NCBI RefSeq assembly: GCF_945859705.1
Contig: NC_079137.1
Location: 39,283,054 to 39,347,053 of the forward strand
From: Episyrphus balteatus
Taxonomy: Eukaryota > Arthropoda > Insecta > Diptera > Syrphidae
Reading direction: 5' to 3'
Length of the DNA: 64,000 bases
How positions within the stretch are numbered: the stretch's first letter is position 1; each line of letters opens with the position of its first letter. The translations under genes were made by a program, and so were the position numbers. Of the stretch, positions 1-13,080 are shown piece by piece. A model generated the notes under the pieces. The model ran no database searches, was not told where the DNA came from, and worked only from the letters and a program-made list of their open reading frames with translations.

Positions 1-2045
1 TCTGATCACATCGCGCAATATACTTGAACCTTTAAAAGACTCAAGACATCGATATCGAAGAAAAAAAAAAGACTTTCCACCACGATTCCATCAGCGCGCT
101 CTCCATAGGGTTGACGATTCATTCCCTTTTTCTATATCCAAACAAACTCCAACTACTCCTTTAACTCAAAATCCATATGACCTCTGGCCTCAAACATATC
201 TGCTAGCGACTAATAATCATGGAACACAGAGTCACACAGGCTGCAGGCTTATAGAGTTTGGATATAGCTTGCAAGACGATACTCTACCAAAAGTTATACT
301 GGAACCCGCAATGAGCCTGTGCGCGCAGTCAATTTTGTGTCGTGTCGTGATGATGGCAAATTGTAAATGGTCTCAGTTATCACACACTAATGACACGAAA
401 TTAGGAGAATTTCCTACCAATTCGCGAATTGGACAAAAACCACCCGCGTCACCACAACCATACCTCCACCTTAATACCTTTTATATACTCGACTTCAGCC
501 ACTACTACCACAAGCTTCAGTATTAGCGATGAAAAGCCGCAGCATGTTGCTGATTTTTCCAATCGATTGGTATATCCGATAGATACGAAATGGATATCTA
601 TTTCTATTTTTTTCGGACCCACTATGGCAGTTAAGTCTTATTAAAGTCGTACCATCATATTTGGTATTATAAAGTTTGCATTGTTATTGTGCAGTGCCAC
701 AACAAGGGGCCTATAATATATACCAAACCTATATCTAAACTCGTAGAGTGGGGTCCTTTTTCGAGGAAGTTCCTGGCTCACAGTAGGTAGGTAGATCAAT
801 TTCTAGGGTCAAGACCTTTTCTTTCTTCCAGTGTATATCTCTATACTCCAAAAGATACAAAATAATTGTTTGGGCTAAGTGAATTTATTGACTGTTACTA
901 TATTGACTTTGTCTAATAGGACACGTATTGGTTTCGTGTAAAAACGTTCGAGTGTTATTTTTTTGTTTTATGTAAAAAAAAACGAAGTAATTTTTTTTTA
1001 AATAAAAGACTTTTTAAGTTTTCTTAGTTGAAGTTTGATGTGAATCAAAAGAAACTAAAGCAAAATAGAAAAGAAAGAAAAAAATCAGAAACTCTGCCAG
1101 GGAATCTTTTATAAGGTTGTCTCTCTTAATCATTTCTGCTACGACCCTTCAATATAACATACGGGTATCAACCTAATAATCTTTACTTCAAAATGAAGTA
1201 CAAACATTTTTTTTCTGATGTTGGCAATTATTTAGTTCCGATTCACCTACCAAGACGGTTATTTGAACACCTACCCATTTTTTTTTTTTTTAGCCAAACA
1301 TAAAAAATTGTGTCTGAGAGTGGTGGGATTTCTGACTAATCACGGATTTAGTTGTTTATTGGTTTAGAGGTTTTTAGAATATAGAACTTCCACTGCATAA
1401 TCGACTCTTTAACACTAGTTCTATCAAACAAAACACATAAATTTATTAGCACTTTGGGCAATAAAATGGTGGCCGTCGATTATTTCAACTCTTTTGATTT
1501 CCTGCAGTTTATTCGTTGAAACTCATTTTCTATCGAGAGCACAGATGGAAAAGGCTACTCTACTCTATCTCTTTCGTTTAAAATTAATCTCAAACGACTC
1601 TTATCATTTTGTGTGTTAAATTATATTTTATCACAATTAGGTATTTGTATTTTGCATAATTGGATTCCTTTAAACAAAGGAGCTGAGCAGCGAACTTTTT
1701 TTTTTATTTTTTTTTTCAACTAAATTCAGTGTGTTAACAAACGCATAAACGAAGGTTTCTATATTTAAAAAAATCTCAATGAGGAAACTAATTTTTAAAG
1801 CCTGGTCAATGGGTCAGTAAAGTTATGGCAATTGACTAAAGAAATAACTTTACCACACGTAATGACTTGCATTGATTTTAAAGTGACGATGAAGGAATTG
1901 AACTAGAATAGCAGGTAATGCTTGTTGATGAACCCATTTTACCTAAACTACTAAGAAAATTGTCATTTCTTTTCAACATTTTTATACTAAAATTTTGGAG
2001 TTAGTTTGATAATTGAAAACTTTCTCATGATGTAGTTTCCGATAT
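1..2045. other. AT-rich non-coding DNA, no gene seen
   Basis: No open frame here resembles a known protein; the longest are 85 and 71 codons, overlap in different frames at 269-644, and lack any recognisable motif. The stretch holds scattered A/T homopolymers and one short fragment of a dispersed repeat at 911-957. I see no RNA gene or clear promoter. Confidence 0.6.
911..957 (+). repeat. Fragment of dispersed repeat family R (start region)
   Basis: The words ATAGG, ACGTATTGGTTTCGTGT and an A run followed by TTCGAG match the opening of the longer copies at 47811 and 51721, with one substitution in the GGGCAAG segment. Only about 45 bases are recognisable, so this is a relic or a chance-preserved 5' end of the family. 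Confidence 0.55.
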
Positions 2046-3985
2046 ACGTCCCTTACTTTGGCGGACACTTTATGGCGGAATCATAAAAAATTTATCTCAT
2101 TAATTATAGCTAATTTGTTGCGCAAACCAAAAATTTGAAGCTCGCATAGTTTTCCGCTAAAATAAGTCTGAAGTTAACGGAAAAAATCTGAAATGATTAA
2201 AATTAATGAGTTAAGTTGACTTCCAAATTTAATTAAATGCTTTTCAATTACTTAAACTTCGTTTTTATAGCTTGATCAGTTTTTTTGTTATTCAAAATTC
2301 CGCTAAAATAAGACTGAAGTTAGCGGACGAAAGTAAGAAAATTAATTTTTTTTTATGATGCCCAAAATTGTAGCTAATTAAATGCTAATTTATTTCCCAA
2401 AAATTAATTTTGTAGCTCAACCCAGTCATTTTTTATTTTAACTTAAAGTTTCAGAAGTGCACTTCCGGTTTGATGAGGCCAGTGGAGACTTTTTAAAAAA
2501 TCACATTTTTAAGTTTTTTCATTTTCCGTTAATTGCAGCTTTTGAATAGATTATTTTTGATACAAACCCCAATTTTGTAGCTCAAACCGTTTTTGAAATA
2601 TTCAAGATTTTGTTTTAAAAAGATAGCTCAAAAGTAATCTTTCAAAATCCAAAAAAAATGCGAAATTCAAAATTTTTTTTGCACAAATTTGAAGTAACCT
2701 AGACTAAGACGAAATCGAAAAATATCGATTTTGTAGCTCGTTTAATTTTTTTGTTATTCAATATTCCGCTGAAATAAGACTCAATTTTATATACCTATGT
2801 AACGGTCAAAATTTTCAAAAAAGTTGAATTTTTTAATTTTTTTTTTAGAAATTGTAGCTTTGCAAAATAATTTTGTAGCACCTCTTAGGGTAAAGTCGGG
2901 GGATATGGCACCCATTTTCGTTTTTCGTTATTACTTGAGAAATAAAGAAGATTTCTATTTCAAACAAAAGCAGATTTATTTTAAAACTATTTCTTAAATA
3001 CAAAATAGTTACATAAGTTTAATTGAAAGATAATTTCTTGTTATTTTTTGCAAAAATAAAAAACATTAAAAAAAACATGATTGAAAAAATGGAGGGTGAT
3101 ATGGCACCTAATCGAGGGTGATATGGCACCCTATGTCTTCTTGATATTTTTTTGTGACACTTGTTGCATATGTTGTCGAAAGACGTACTCGAATCATGAG
3201 ACCAAAAGTGACATTATGATTACTGCCTTATTCCGCACTTTTCAGCCAATCTGAAAGCTATTTGGCAAACTTATAGGTTCTGGTCATTAAAGAAGCCTTT
3301 TAATGTTGTGAAGTGTGAAGGGAATCGCAAATACTTAGGTCCTGCTTTTTTTGTAATTCAGCAGCTCCAACGCCTGCTGTGAGCTGGGTTTTAGCCCACT
3401 TGGCCTGGATTGCTGAAGTTTTTTGTAAATAATATTGTCAGTTCAAAAATAAATAGGTTGAAAAGTAGATGCGGGGGAAATGGCACCGGTGCCATATATC
3501 CCGAGGTTTTTGGGTGCCATATCCCCCATTTGACTACACTTCTGTTTTCTTCAAATGACACGAATAATCACGTTTGCTTAGTTATTGCAATGAGGAAACA
3601 TAAAAATACAACCGTTACCGTTCTTTTTGTGTTAAAATGAACCCTCGGCGTCAAATACTTTTGGAACCACACGTACAACAATTTTACACAAAAAAACTTT
3701 TCGCTCAAATTGAACTCACTTTTTTGTTTGTCCATTTTTTAAATTTAAGTGGCAATGGTTACTGCCGGTCCGCATGCATCCACTGAAAGCTTACGTCAGA
3801 CTGAATTCTATTTTGCTCTTTTTGCTTTGAAAAGAAGTCATTAAGTAGGAGATATTGAAAGGGCGCCATATCACCCATGGTGCCATATCACCCGACTTTA
3901 CCCTAGTCATTTTCTATTTCAATTTGAAGTTTAAAAAGTGCACTTCCTGTTCGCTGTACCAATGCACAAAACTTTAAAAAAGACT
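2046..3985 (+). mobile_element. Older copy of MULE-like family M (left end kept), split by a MITE
   Basis: Begins with ACGTCCCTTACTTTGGCGG, the terminal motif of the complete copy at 33638-34718, and follows that copy through shared phrases such as AAAATAAGTCTGAAGTTA and AGTGCACTTCCGGTTTGATG to about 2885. It then resumes after the nested element (2888-3903) with a diverged repeat of its own internal segment (GTCATTTTCTATTTCAATTT, AGTGCACTTCC). No right terminal inverted repeat is visible, so this copy is truncated or decayed at its right end. It has no coding capacity. It is diverged from the 33.6-kb copy by substitutions and indels, which suggests an old insertion. Confidence 0.7.
2888..3903. 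mobile_element. MITE A, TA-flanked, 1.0 kb, with reiterated GATATGGCACC word
   Basis: Both ends read GGGTAAAGTCGGGKGATATG (K = G on the left, T on the right, read inward), continuing GCACC, a 25-base terminal inverted repeat with one mismatch. TA dinucleotides flank it at 2886-2887 and 3904-3905, as expected for a Tc1/mariner-type target. The terminal word GGGTGATATGGCACC recurs inside near 3093 and 3115 and, in direct or inverted form, near 3476-3534 and 3864-3880. It sits inside an older repeat: the sequence on either side rejoins to match another internal segment of family M across the TA. No transposase is present, so it is non-autonomous. The superfamily is inferred from the TA only. Confidence 0.85.
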
Positions 3986-6198
3986 TTTTTCCTTCCACTC
4001 GAATCTTCCAAAGAAAGAGGCAAAAATCCTGAAAATTGAAAAATATCTCCTTCAATTTGACAAAAGAAATGTCTTTAAAATCTAGTAGAAACCATTCCAA
4101 TCAACGAATTAGAAGTAAAACACTGGCTTACAAAAAAATTACAAATTTTGGACACCAATCGGCAATATGGATCTGTTTAAAAATTAAAGAAAATGATATG
4201 TACCTATATTGTTAAAAAATTAAGAAAAAACTATTAAAACAAAAAAAACAGTATTTCAGATGTTTTTACTAAATAGTTTATTTTTATGACGAGCAATGAA
4301 TCAATCCTTCGTCTTGTCTTGAAAGAGGCAAAATATTGTGCCTTGTGTTAAAAATACTCAAGAGAAGGTTGGAGTTGTCGACCGTCAAAAAATTCGAAAA
4401 AACAATGTTTAGGTAAGTCTGGCGTGACATAAAACATAATATAGTGGTATACAATCCAAATCATACCAAAAACTTATGGGCTGGACATGAAACCAAATCT
4501 AACCGTTATCCCTCCAGACCAAAACTACTGCGAGATAAGATAGCAATCTGCATGGACTCTATAGTCACTATTTTTGGATACAATTTAATTTAAATATGGA
4601 TTTAAAAAAAATTTCACATTGGAATCTTCTTTAAGAGTAAGAATATGCGACCCATTCATATATTTTATGTTTTTGTGTACCACCAAATACGACTCGCCTT
4701 TGCATTTGCATAAACCTTTAAAAGCTCTGTGAACTGATTTTAATGTTGACAATGTTTTTAAGATAGTACCTATTTATTTTTTGACTGACAATATCGTGTT
4801 ATCATCATATTGCACAGCAAAACAAAAAAAAAAAACATTAGCATCTTGGCAAGATGATTATCAAAATGGAAGATGAAACTCCCATGGAAATTATAGAAAT
4901 GGTAGCTACCACCAAGTTAAACAACGATTAAAGTAACGGCTCCGTGGGTCATGGAAATTGTGTTATTCATGATCAAATTACCTTTTCTTGTGTACCACAT
5001 TCAAAAAAGAGACGAAAACAAAAAAAAAAAAAAAAAAACAGAACAAAACCAAAAAAACCTTATACAGATTTCATTGTGCGATAATGCAAACATTGTAAGT
5101 TTTGTTTGTTGTTTCTTCTTTTGCATTTAATATTCATCTCGTGCAACTATTGCATGCATCGCACGTCCCTGATGTTTTCCCTTCAAAAACACATAAAAAT
5201 CAAATCTTCTTACACAAACTTAAGAAGGTTAAAAAAAAAAGAATAAATACATAGAATTCATAGGGAAAAAGGTAGTAGATATATAGAAAAATCCTGTACA
5301 AATTGAGATTGTCCGTGCATGAATATCCTTCAAGTTGCAAAAATCAAATGCAATTCTAGAAAAGAATCAACGAAATAAAAAACCAAACGTTTCCCTATAA
5401 AACAAGATATTTCAATTCCTTCAAAGTTCTCTACAACATATAGAGCCTTACTCACATATGCACCGTCATCAGTAAAAAGGTAGACCACAAATGCAATGAA
5501 AGTCCATTAAAAAATAAGGGTGAAAAACTCTACAGGATGCAAAAAAAAAGTGAATAAAAAACGTTCCTGAATTTCCCAGAATAACAAGTGTGGTGCTTTT
5601 ATTTTTTGGGACTGAAACTTATGAAATATTCACACACTATGGCTAGCCGAGGCTACAACTGCTCACTTTGTATTATACGTGTAGCACTATCTGTGGCGTA
5701 AGCACTTTCGCTGAGTACTTTTTGGTTAGGAACGTGCTATTTGTGGGATATCTTGAGTGGATTCGGTTTTTTTTTTTTTTACTCTTTTGGGTTTTTGTGT
5801 TGGGTGCGAGAGGTTTCCGCTTAGATGAGGTGAATTTTTAAAGAATGTTTAGAAACCGTACTAAAATTCAAGGAATTATGTCAGTTTTATAAAGAAAGTA
5901 TTTTTATAGGCGCCATCATCATTGAGGGAGGGTTTCTTGGAAAGACTTTAAAGTATTTATTTAACTATGATGTGCTTTTTGATCTTTTGAAGCTGTATTA
6001 TTTTATGGTTCCTTAACGAAAAGTTTTCTGAATCTTTTAAGGAATTATGAACCTGTATAAGTAGCCTTAGGGCACTTAGTATTTTATTACTTGGTTCAGA
6101 TCACCTAAACTTAAGTTTATTCAATCAAAAAATGATCCTATCAAAATTCATTTTATATATTTTATCAAGAATAAAAGTGGGCACTCATATATTAGTGG
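3986..6198. other. AT-rich non-coding DNA, no gene seen
   Basis: Contains A runs at about 4818 and 5020-5038 and an otherwise unremarkable AT-rich sequence. The only open frame over 60 codons is a short one on the minus strand near 3903-4100 that overlaps the MITE boundary and resembles nothing known. I see nothing functional. Confidence 0.55.
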
Positions 6199-8252
6199 AT
6201 TTACAATTTACAATTTACAATTTACAATTTACAATTTACAATTTACAATTTACAATTTACAATTTACAATTTACAATTTACAATTTACAATTTACAATTT
6301 ACAATTTACAATTTACAATTTACAATTTACAATTTACAATTTACAATTTACAATTTACAATTTACAATTTACAATTTACAATTTACAATTTACAATTTAC
6401 AATTTACAATTTACAATTTACAATTTACAATTTACAATTTACAATTTACAATTTACAATTTACAATTTACAATTTACAATTTACAATTTACAATTTACAA
6501 TTTACAATTTACAATTTACAATTTACAATTTACAATTTACAATTTACAATTTACAATTTACAATTTACAATTTACAATTTACAATTTACAATTTACAATT
6601 TACAATTTACAATTTACAATTTACAATTTACAATTTACAATTTACAATTTACAATTTACAATTTACAATTTACAATTTACAATTTACAATTTACAATTTA
6701 CAATTTAAAATTTACAATTTACAATTTACAATTTACAATTTACAATTTACAATTTACAATTTACAATTTACAATTTACAATTACAATTTACAATTTACAA
6801 TTTACAATTTACAATTTACAATTTACAATTTACAATTTACAATTTACAATTTACAATTTACAATTTACAATTTACAATTTACAATTTACAATTTACAATT
6901 TACAATTTACAATTTACAATTTACAATTTAAAATTTAAAATTTAAAATTTAAAATTTACAATTTACAATTTACAATTTACAATTTACAATTTACAATTTA
7001 CAATTTACAATTTACAATTTACAATTTACAATTTACAATTTACAATTTACAATTTACAATTTACAATTTACAATTTACAATTTACAATTTACAATTTACA
7101 ATTTACAATTTACAATTTACAATTTACAATTTACAATTTACAATTTACAATTTACAATTTACAATTTACAATTTACAATTTACAATTTACAATTTACAAT
7201 TTACAATTTACAATTTACAATTTACAATTTACAATTTACAATTTACAATTTACAATTTACAATTTACAATTTACAATTTACAATTTACAATTTACAATTT
7301 ACAATTTACAATTTACAATTTACAATTTACAATTTACAATTTACAATTTACAATTTACAATTTACAATTTACAATTTACAATTTACAATTTACAATTTAC
7401 AATTTACAATTTACAATTTACAATTTACAATTTACAATTTACAATTTACAATTTACAATTTACAATTTACAATTTACAATTTACAATTTACAATTTACAA
7501 TTTACAATTTACAATTTACAATTTACAATTTACAATTTACAATTTACAATTTACAATTTACAATTTACAATTTACAATTTACAATTTACAATTTACAATT
7601 TACAATTTACAATTTACAATTTACAATTTACAATTTACAATTTACAATTTACAATTTACAATTTACAATTTACAATTTACAATTTACAATTTACAATTTA
7701 CAATTTACAATTTACAATTTACAATTTACAATTTACAATTTACAATTTACAATTTACAATTTACAATTTACAATTTACAATTTACAATTTACAATTTACA
7801 ATTTACAATTTACAATTTACAATTTACAATTTACAATTTACAATTTACAATTTACAATTTACAATTTACAATTTACAATTTACAATTTACAATTTACAAT
7901 TTACAATTTACAATTTACAATTTACAATTTACAATTTACAATTTACAATTTACAATTTACAATTTACAATTTACAATTTACAATTTACAATTTACAATTT
8001 ACAATTTACAATTTACAATTTACAATTTACAATTTACAATTTACAATTTACAATTTACAATTTACAATTTACAATTTACAATTTACAATTTACAATTTAC
8101 AATTTACAATTTACAATTTACAATTTACCTACAATTTACAATTTACAATTTACAATTTACAATTTACAATTTACAATTTACAATTTACAATTTACAATTT
8201 ACAATTTACAATTTACAATTTACAATTTACAATTTACAATTTACAATTTACA
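6199..8252. repeat. Heptamer satellite (TTTACAA)n, about 290 copies
   Basis: An almost pure tandem array of TTTACAA over about 2.05 kb. Interruptions are few: one AAATTTAAAA-type variant near 6706, a one-base deletion near 6780, a run of four to five TTTAAAA variants at about 6926-6956, and a short insertion near 8127. Purity this high implies recent expansion by slippage or homogenisation. Because the unit is 7 bases and has no stop in one reading, it gives an open frame at 6132-6938 encoding a seven-residue repeat (QFTIYNL). I regard that frame as an artefact. Confidence 0.97.
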
Positions 8253-8909
8253 TAAGATAGTAGAATTTAGAAGCAAAAGAGAAGTAAAATTATTACGTAA
8301 CTTGAGGAACCTTTTTCAGAAACCAAATTTTAAATTTAAATGTTTAGTCTCTCATTAGAATTAATTTAGTGATAAGCTGGTTAAAATACAATGAAAACAT
8401 AATTAATTAACTAACAAACCAATTTAAAAATAAGCTTTCTTTCAAAAGCTCAAAAATTTTTATTTTTAATGGAAGAACTCTGTTAAATTAAAACGCGCAA
8501 ATCAGGTCGACTCAACACGATACCATCCTCTTGAAAAAAAAAACTCAATTTGATAACTCAAAAGCCGCCAGAATGTATAAAATTCAAATAAATCTTTTAT
8601 TATTAATTTAATTTATGGATTCTTAATCCATTCGGGTTTTTAATTTTTTTTTTTTATAAACGTGAATGATGATTTTGATGCGCGATTTTTTGTCTCTTCG
8701 GTAATTTATATTTCAGTCTTTGTTTGGTTATCGGTTTGTTTTATTTTTCATTTTTTTTTTTTGTTCGCTTATCGGAAGCTACAAAAATATTTATGCCATT
8801 TTAATTTCATTGTTCGACGAAATATATTTTTGCAGGTTTTAATTTTGTTTTAATATTTATTGTCATGTATGTTTTTGGCAAATTGGATAAGTGTCAATTT
8901 GGATTTAAT
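8253..8909. other. AT-rich spacer between heptamer array and hAT-like element
   Basis: No gene, TIR or tandem repeat recognised. A T-rich open frame of 63 codons at 8662-8853 is dominated by F, L, I and S, as expected from base composition. Confidence 0.55.
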
Positions 8910-9066
8910 GTTGGTGGCAGAGGCGGCGCTAGACCAAAATGAGGCGTGTGCTAGAGTAAATTTTCGGGGCCCCTGAGAAAATGAATTTGGACTATTATTT
9001 TGAAAAAAAGTATCAAGTTCAAAATTCTAATAACAAACTTAAGACAAAACGTTTCATTTCAATGTA

Positions 9067-9198
9067 AGCCCTGTTCCTTTGGGAGGTGGCAAAGTACTAC
9101 TAGTAGTTTACTATCGATTTCCAAGACAGTATATGATAGTACTAGATTAACCAAAACATCTACTATTAGAAGACTACCACTTCCAATGGAACAGGGCT
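9067..9198. mobile_element. 132-bp miniature inverted-repeat element nested near the left end
   Basis: Left end AGCCCTGTTCCTTTGGGAGG and right end, read inward, AGCCCTGTTCCATTGGAAGT are imperfect inverted repeats, with similarity continuing through CTACTAGTAGT-like sequence for about 40 bases each side. The element is nearly all stem and would fold into a hairpin. The target duplication is unclear; only GTA is shared by the flanks. Confidence 0.65.
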
Positions 9199-10062
9199 GT
9201 AGATGAAAAACAAAATGCACGACTCGATCTCACGAACTTTTTCTTAAGTTTCAGATTGCTTTAATTTTTAAAACTTTTTATATAAATAAGATTTTTTGTT
9301 AAATATTCTAAAACGTACATATCAAAAAAAATAATTCGTTCTTCAAATCAAACAAAAAAACAGCATCTAGAATGAATTTCAGCAATTTGATTTCTTTTAT
9401 TAGGGCGCGTTTTTAAAAAAAATCAAAATCGTTAGAAATCGCTATAAACATTTCTCGGAAAAAAAACTATTTTAAGTAAAATTGATATGAAATTTTGCAG
9501 AAATTTTTAATCTACATTCCAAATTTCAGAAAAATTAAATGCGAAATTTTCTAAAATTTGACAATTCAAATAAAAATCAAACTTTCTTCATCAAAATAAA
9601 AACTAACTCTTGATTGCTTTTTTGATTAAATTGTACTTTTCTTAAATTGGTACAGTGCCCAGCCAAGTTCTCTAGCAACTTTGGCACTACACCCTTATTT
9701 ACAGGAAACAACTCAGGCCATTTTCGACCCCCCTCTAACTTCCACACCAAAGATGCTAGAAATTTCAAACTACATTTGTTGAGCTGGTCAACTACATTTG
9801 TTGAGCTGGTCAAAACCAAACACCTCGCAAAATTTCAGCCTCCAACGATGAGTAGTTTCTGAGATATAAAGGCTTTAAAAATCGCAAAAACCGTAACTGA
9901 CTCACTGATTCATTGGCTCACTGACAGATCATCAAAATTATGGAGAACTTCCCGATATCGTAGAAACTTGAAATTTTACACGGTGATAGGACTTGTGGTG
10001 TATACAAAGGAAAAACTTGAGATTTTCAATTCAGGGGGCGTGGCATCCGCCCATTTCCGCTG
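9199..10062. other. Left interior of the hAT-like element, non-coding, with 22-bp tandem duplication
   Basis: No gene is recognised. An exact tandem duplication of 22 bases, including CATTTGTTGAGCTGGTC, lies at 9768-9789 and 9790-9811. Further right, CAGGGGGCGTGGCA at 10032 begins a unit that recurs on the far side of the satellite at about 21581. Confidence 0.6.
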
Positions 10063-10126
10063 AATTTTCATAAAATATTATAGAGCACTTCTGATTATCG
10101 TAGAACCTTGAAATTTGGTAGAATGT
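10063..10126 (+). repeat. Left copy of 64-bp perfect direct repeat bordering the satellite
   Basis: These 64 bases (starting AATTTTCATAAAATATTATA, ending TTGGTAGAATGT) are identical to 21465-21528. The satellite starts directly after AATGT here, and ends directly before the second copy. This places the array precisely between two copies of the same sequence. Confidence 0.95.
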
Positions 10127-13080
10127 CGATAGATAAATGTGGATAGATAAATGTGGATAGATAAATGTGGATAGATAAATGTGGATAGATAAATGTGGAT
10201 AGATATATGTGGATAGATAAATGTGATAGATAAATGTGGATAGATAAATGTCGATAGATAAATGTGGATAGATAAATGTCGATTGATAAATGTCGACAGA
10301 TAAATGTCGACAGATAAATGTCGATAGATAAATGTGGATAGATAAATGTGGATAGATAAATGTGGATAGATAAATGTCGATAGATAAATGTCGATAGATA
10401 AATGTCGATAGATAAATGTCGATAGATAAATGTGGATAGATAAATGTGGATAGATAAATGTGGATAGATATATGTGGATAGATATATGTGGATAGATAAA
10501 TGTGGATAGATAAATGTGGATAGATAAATGTGGATTGATAAATGTCGATAGATAAATGTGGATAGATAAATGTCGATAGATAAATGTGGATAGATAAATG
10601 TCGATAGATAAATGTCGACAGATAAATGTCGATAGATAAATGTGTATTGATAAATGTGGATAGATAAATGTCGATTGATAAATGTTGACAGATAAATGTG
10701 GATAGATAAATGTCGATAGATAAATGTCGATAGATAAATGTCGATAGATAAATGTCGATAGATAAATGTCGATAGATAAATGTGGATAGATAAATGTGGA
10801 TAGATATATGTGGATAGATAAATGTGGATCGATAAATGTGGATAGATAAATATGGATAGATAAATGTCGATAGATAAATGTGGATAGATAAATGTCGATA
10901 GATAAATGTGGATAGATAAATGTGGATAGATAAATGTGGATAGATATATGTGGATAGATAAATGTGGATAGATATATGTGGAAAGATAAATGTCGATAGA
11001 TAAATGTCGATAGATAAATGTGGATAGATAAGTGTGTATAGATAAATGTGGATAGATATATGTGGATAGATAAAAGTGGATAGATATATGTGGATAGATA
11101 AATGTGGATAGATAAATGTGGATATATAAATGTCGATAGATAAATGTCGATAGATAAATGTCGACAGATAAATGTCGATAGATAAATGTGGATTGATAAA
11201 TGTGGATAGATAAATGTCGACAGATAAATGTGGATAGATAAATGTGGATAGATAAATGTGGACAGATAACTGTCGATAGATAAATGTGGATAGATAAATG
11301 TGGATAGATAAATGTCGATAGATAAATGTGGATAGATAAATGTCGATAGATAAATGTCGATTGATAAATGTCGACAGATAAATGTGGATAGATAAATGTG
11401 GATAGATAAATGTGGACAGATAACTGTCGATTGATAAATGTGGATAGATAAATGTGGATAGATAAATGTCGACAGATAAATGTGGATAGATAAATGTGGA
11501 TAGATAAATGTGGATAGATAAATGTGGATAGATAGATGTGGATAGATAAATATGGATAGATAAATGTGGACAGATAAATGTGGATAGATAAATGTCGACA
11601 GATAAATGTGGATAGATAAATGTGGATAGATAAATGTGGACAGATAACTGTCGATTGATAAATGTGGATAGATAAATGTGGATAGATATATGTGGATAGA
11701 TAAATGTCGACAGATAAATGTCGATAGATAAATGTGGATAGATAAATGTCGATTGATAAATGTTGATAGATAAATGTGGATAGATAAATGTCGATAAATA
11801 AATGTCGATTGATAAATGTCGATAGATAAATGTCGATAGATAAATGTGGATAGATAAATGTGGATAGATAAATGTCGACAGATAAATGTGGATAGATAAA
11901 TGTGGATAGATAAATGTGGATCGATAATGTGGATAGATAAATGTCGATAGATAAATGTCTCTAGATAAATGTCGATAGATAAATGTGGATTGATAAATGT
12001 GGATAGATAAATGTGGATTGATAAATGTGGATAGATAAATGTGGATCGATAAATGTGGATAGATAAATGTGGGTTGATAAATGTGGATCGATAAATGTGG
12101 ATCGATAAATGTGGATAGATAAATGTGGATCGATAAATGTGGATAGATAAATGTCGATAGATAAATCCACATTTATCGATCCAGATTTATCGATCCACAT
12201 TTATCTACCGACTTTTATCTATCCACATTTATCTATCGACATTTATGTATCCACATTTATCAACCCACATTTATCGATCCACATTTAATTATCCACATTT
12301 ATCTTTCCACATTTATCGATCCACATTTATCTATCCTCATTTATCCACATTTATCTATCGACATTTATCTATCCACATTTATCTATCCACATTTATCTAT
12401 CCACATTTATCGATCCACATTTATCTATCCACATTTATCGATCCACATTTATTTATCCACATTTATCAATCCACATTTATCGATCCACATTTATCTATCC
12501 ACATTTATCTATCCACATTTATCTATCGACATTTATCTATCGACATTTATCTAACGACATTTATCTATCAACATTTATCTACCCACATTTATCTTTCCAC
12601 ATTTATCGATCCACATTTATCTATCCACATTTATCTATCGACATTTATCTAACGACATTTATCTATCAACATTTATCTACCCACATTTATCTATCCACAT
12701 TTATCGATCCACATTTATCTATCCACATTTATCTATCGACATTTATCTATCGACATTTATCTATCGACATTTATCTATCCACATTTATCTATCCACATTT
12801 ATCGATCCACATTTATGTATCCACATTTATCAATCCACATTTATCTATCGACATTTATCTATCCACATTTATCTTTCCACATTTATCGATCCACATTTAT
12901 CTATCCTCATTTATCCACATTTATCTATCGACATTTATCTATCCACATTTATCTATCCACATTTATCGATCCACATATATCTATCGACATTTATCTATCC
13001 ACATTTATCTATCCACATTTATCGATCCACATTTATTTATCCACATTTATCAATCCACATTTATCGATCCATATTTATCG

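Noticed and set aside
6132..6938. A 268-codon open frame encoding a QFTIYNL repeat
   Set aside because: Direct consequence of the stop-free TTTACAA heptamer; the frame ends when the unit changes to TTTAAAA.
6199..8252. Telomere-type repeat
   Set aside because: The heptamer TTTACAA is unlike known insect or other animal telomere repeats, and normal sequence flanks it on both sides.
10031..12172. A 713-codon open frame (and many smaller ones to 21466) encoding a YLSTFIYPHLSIHI repeat
   Set aside because: The 14-bp satellite has no stop in this reading, so a 42-base, 14-residue period appears automatically. Equivalent frames occur on both strands and flip with array orientation, with no promoter or splice context.
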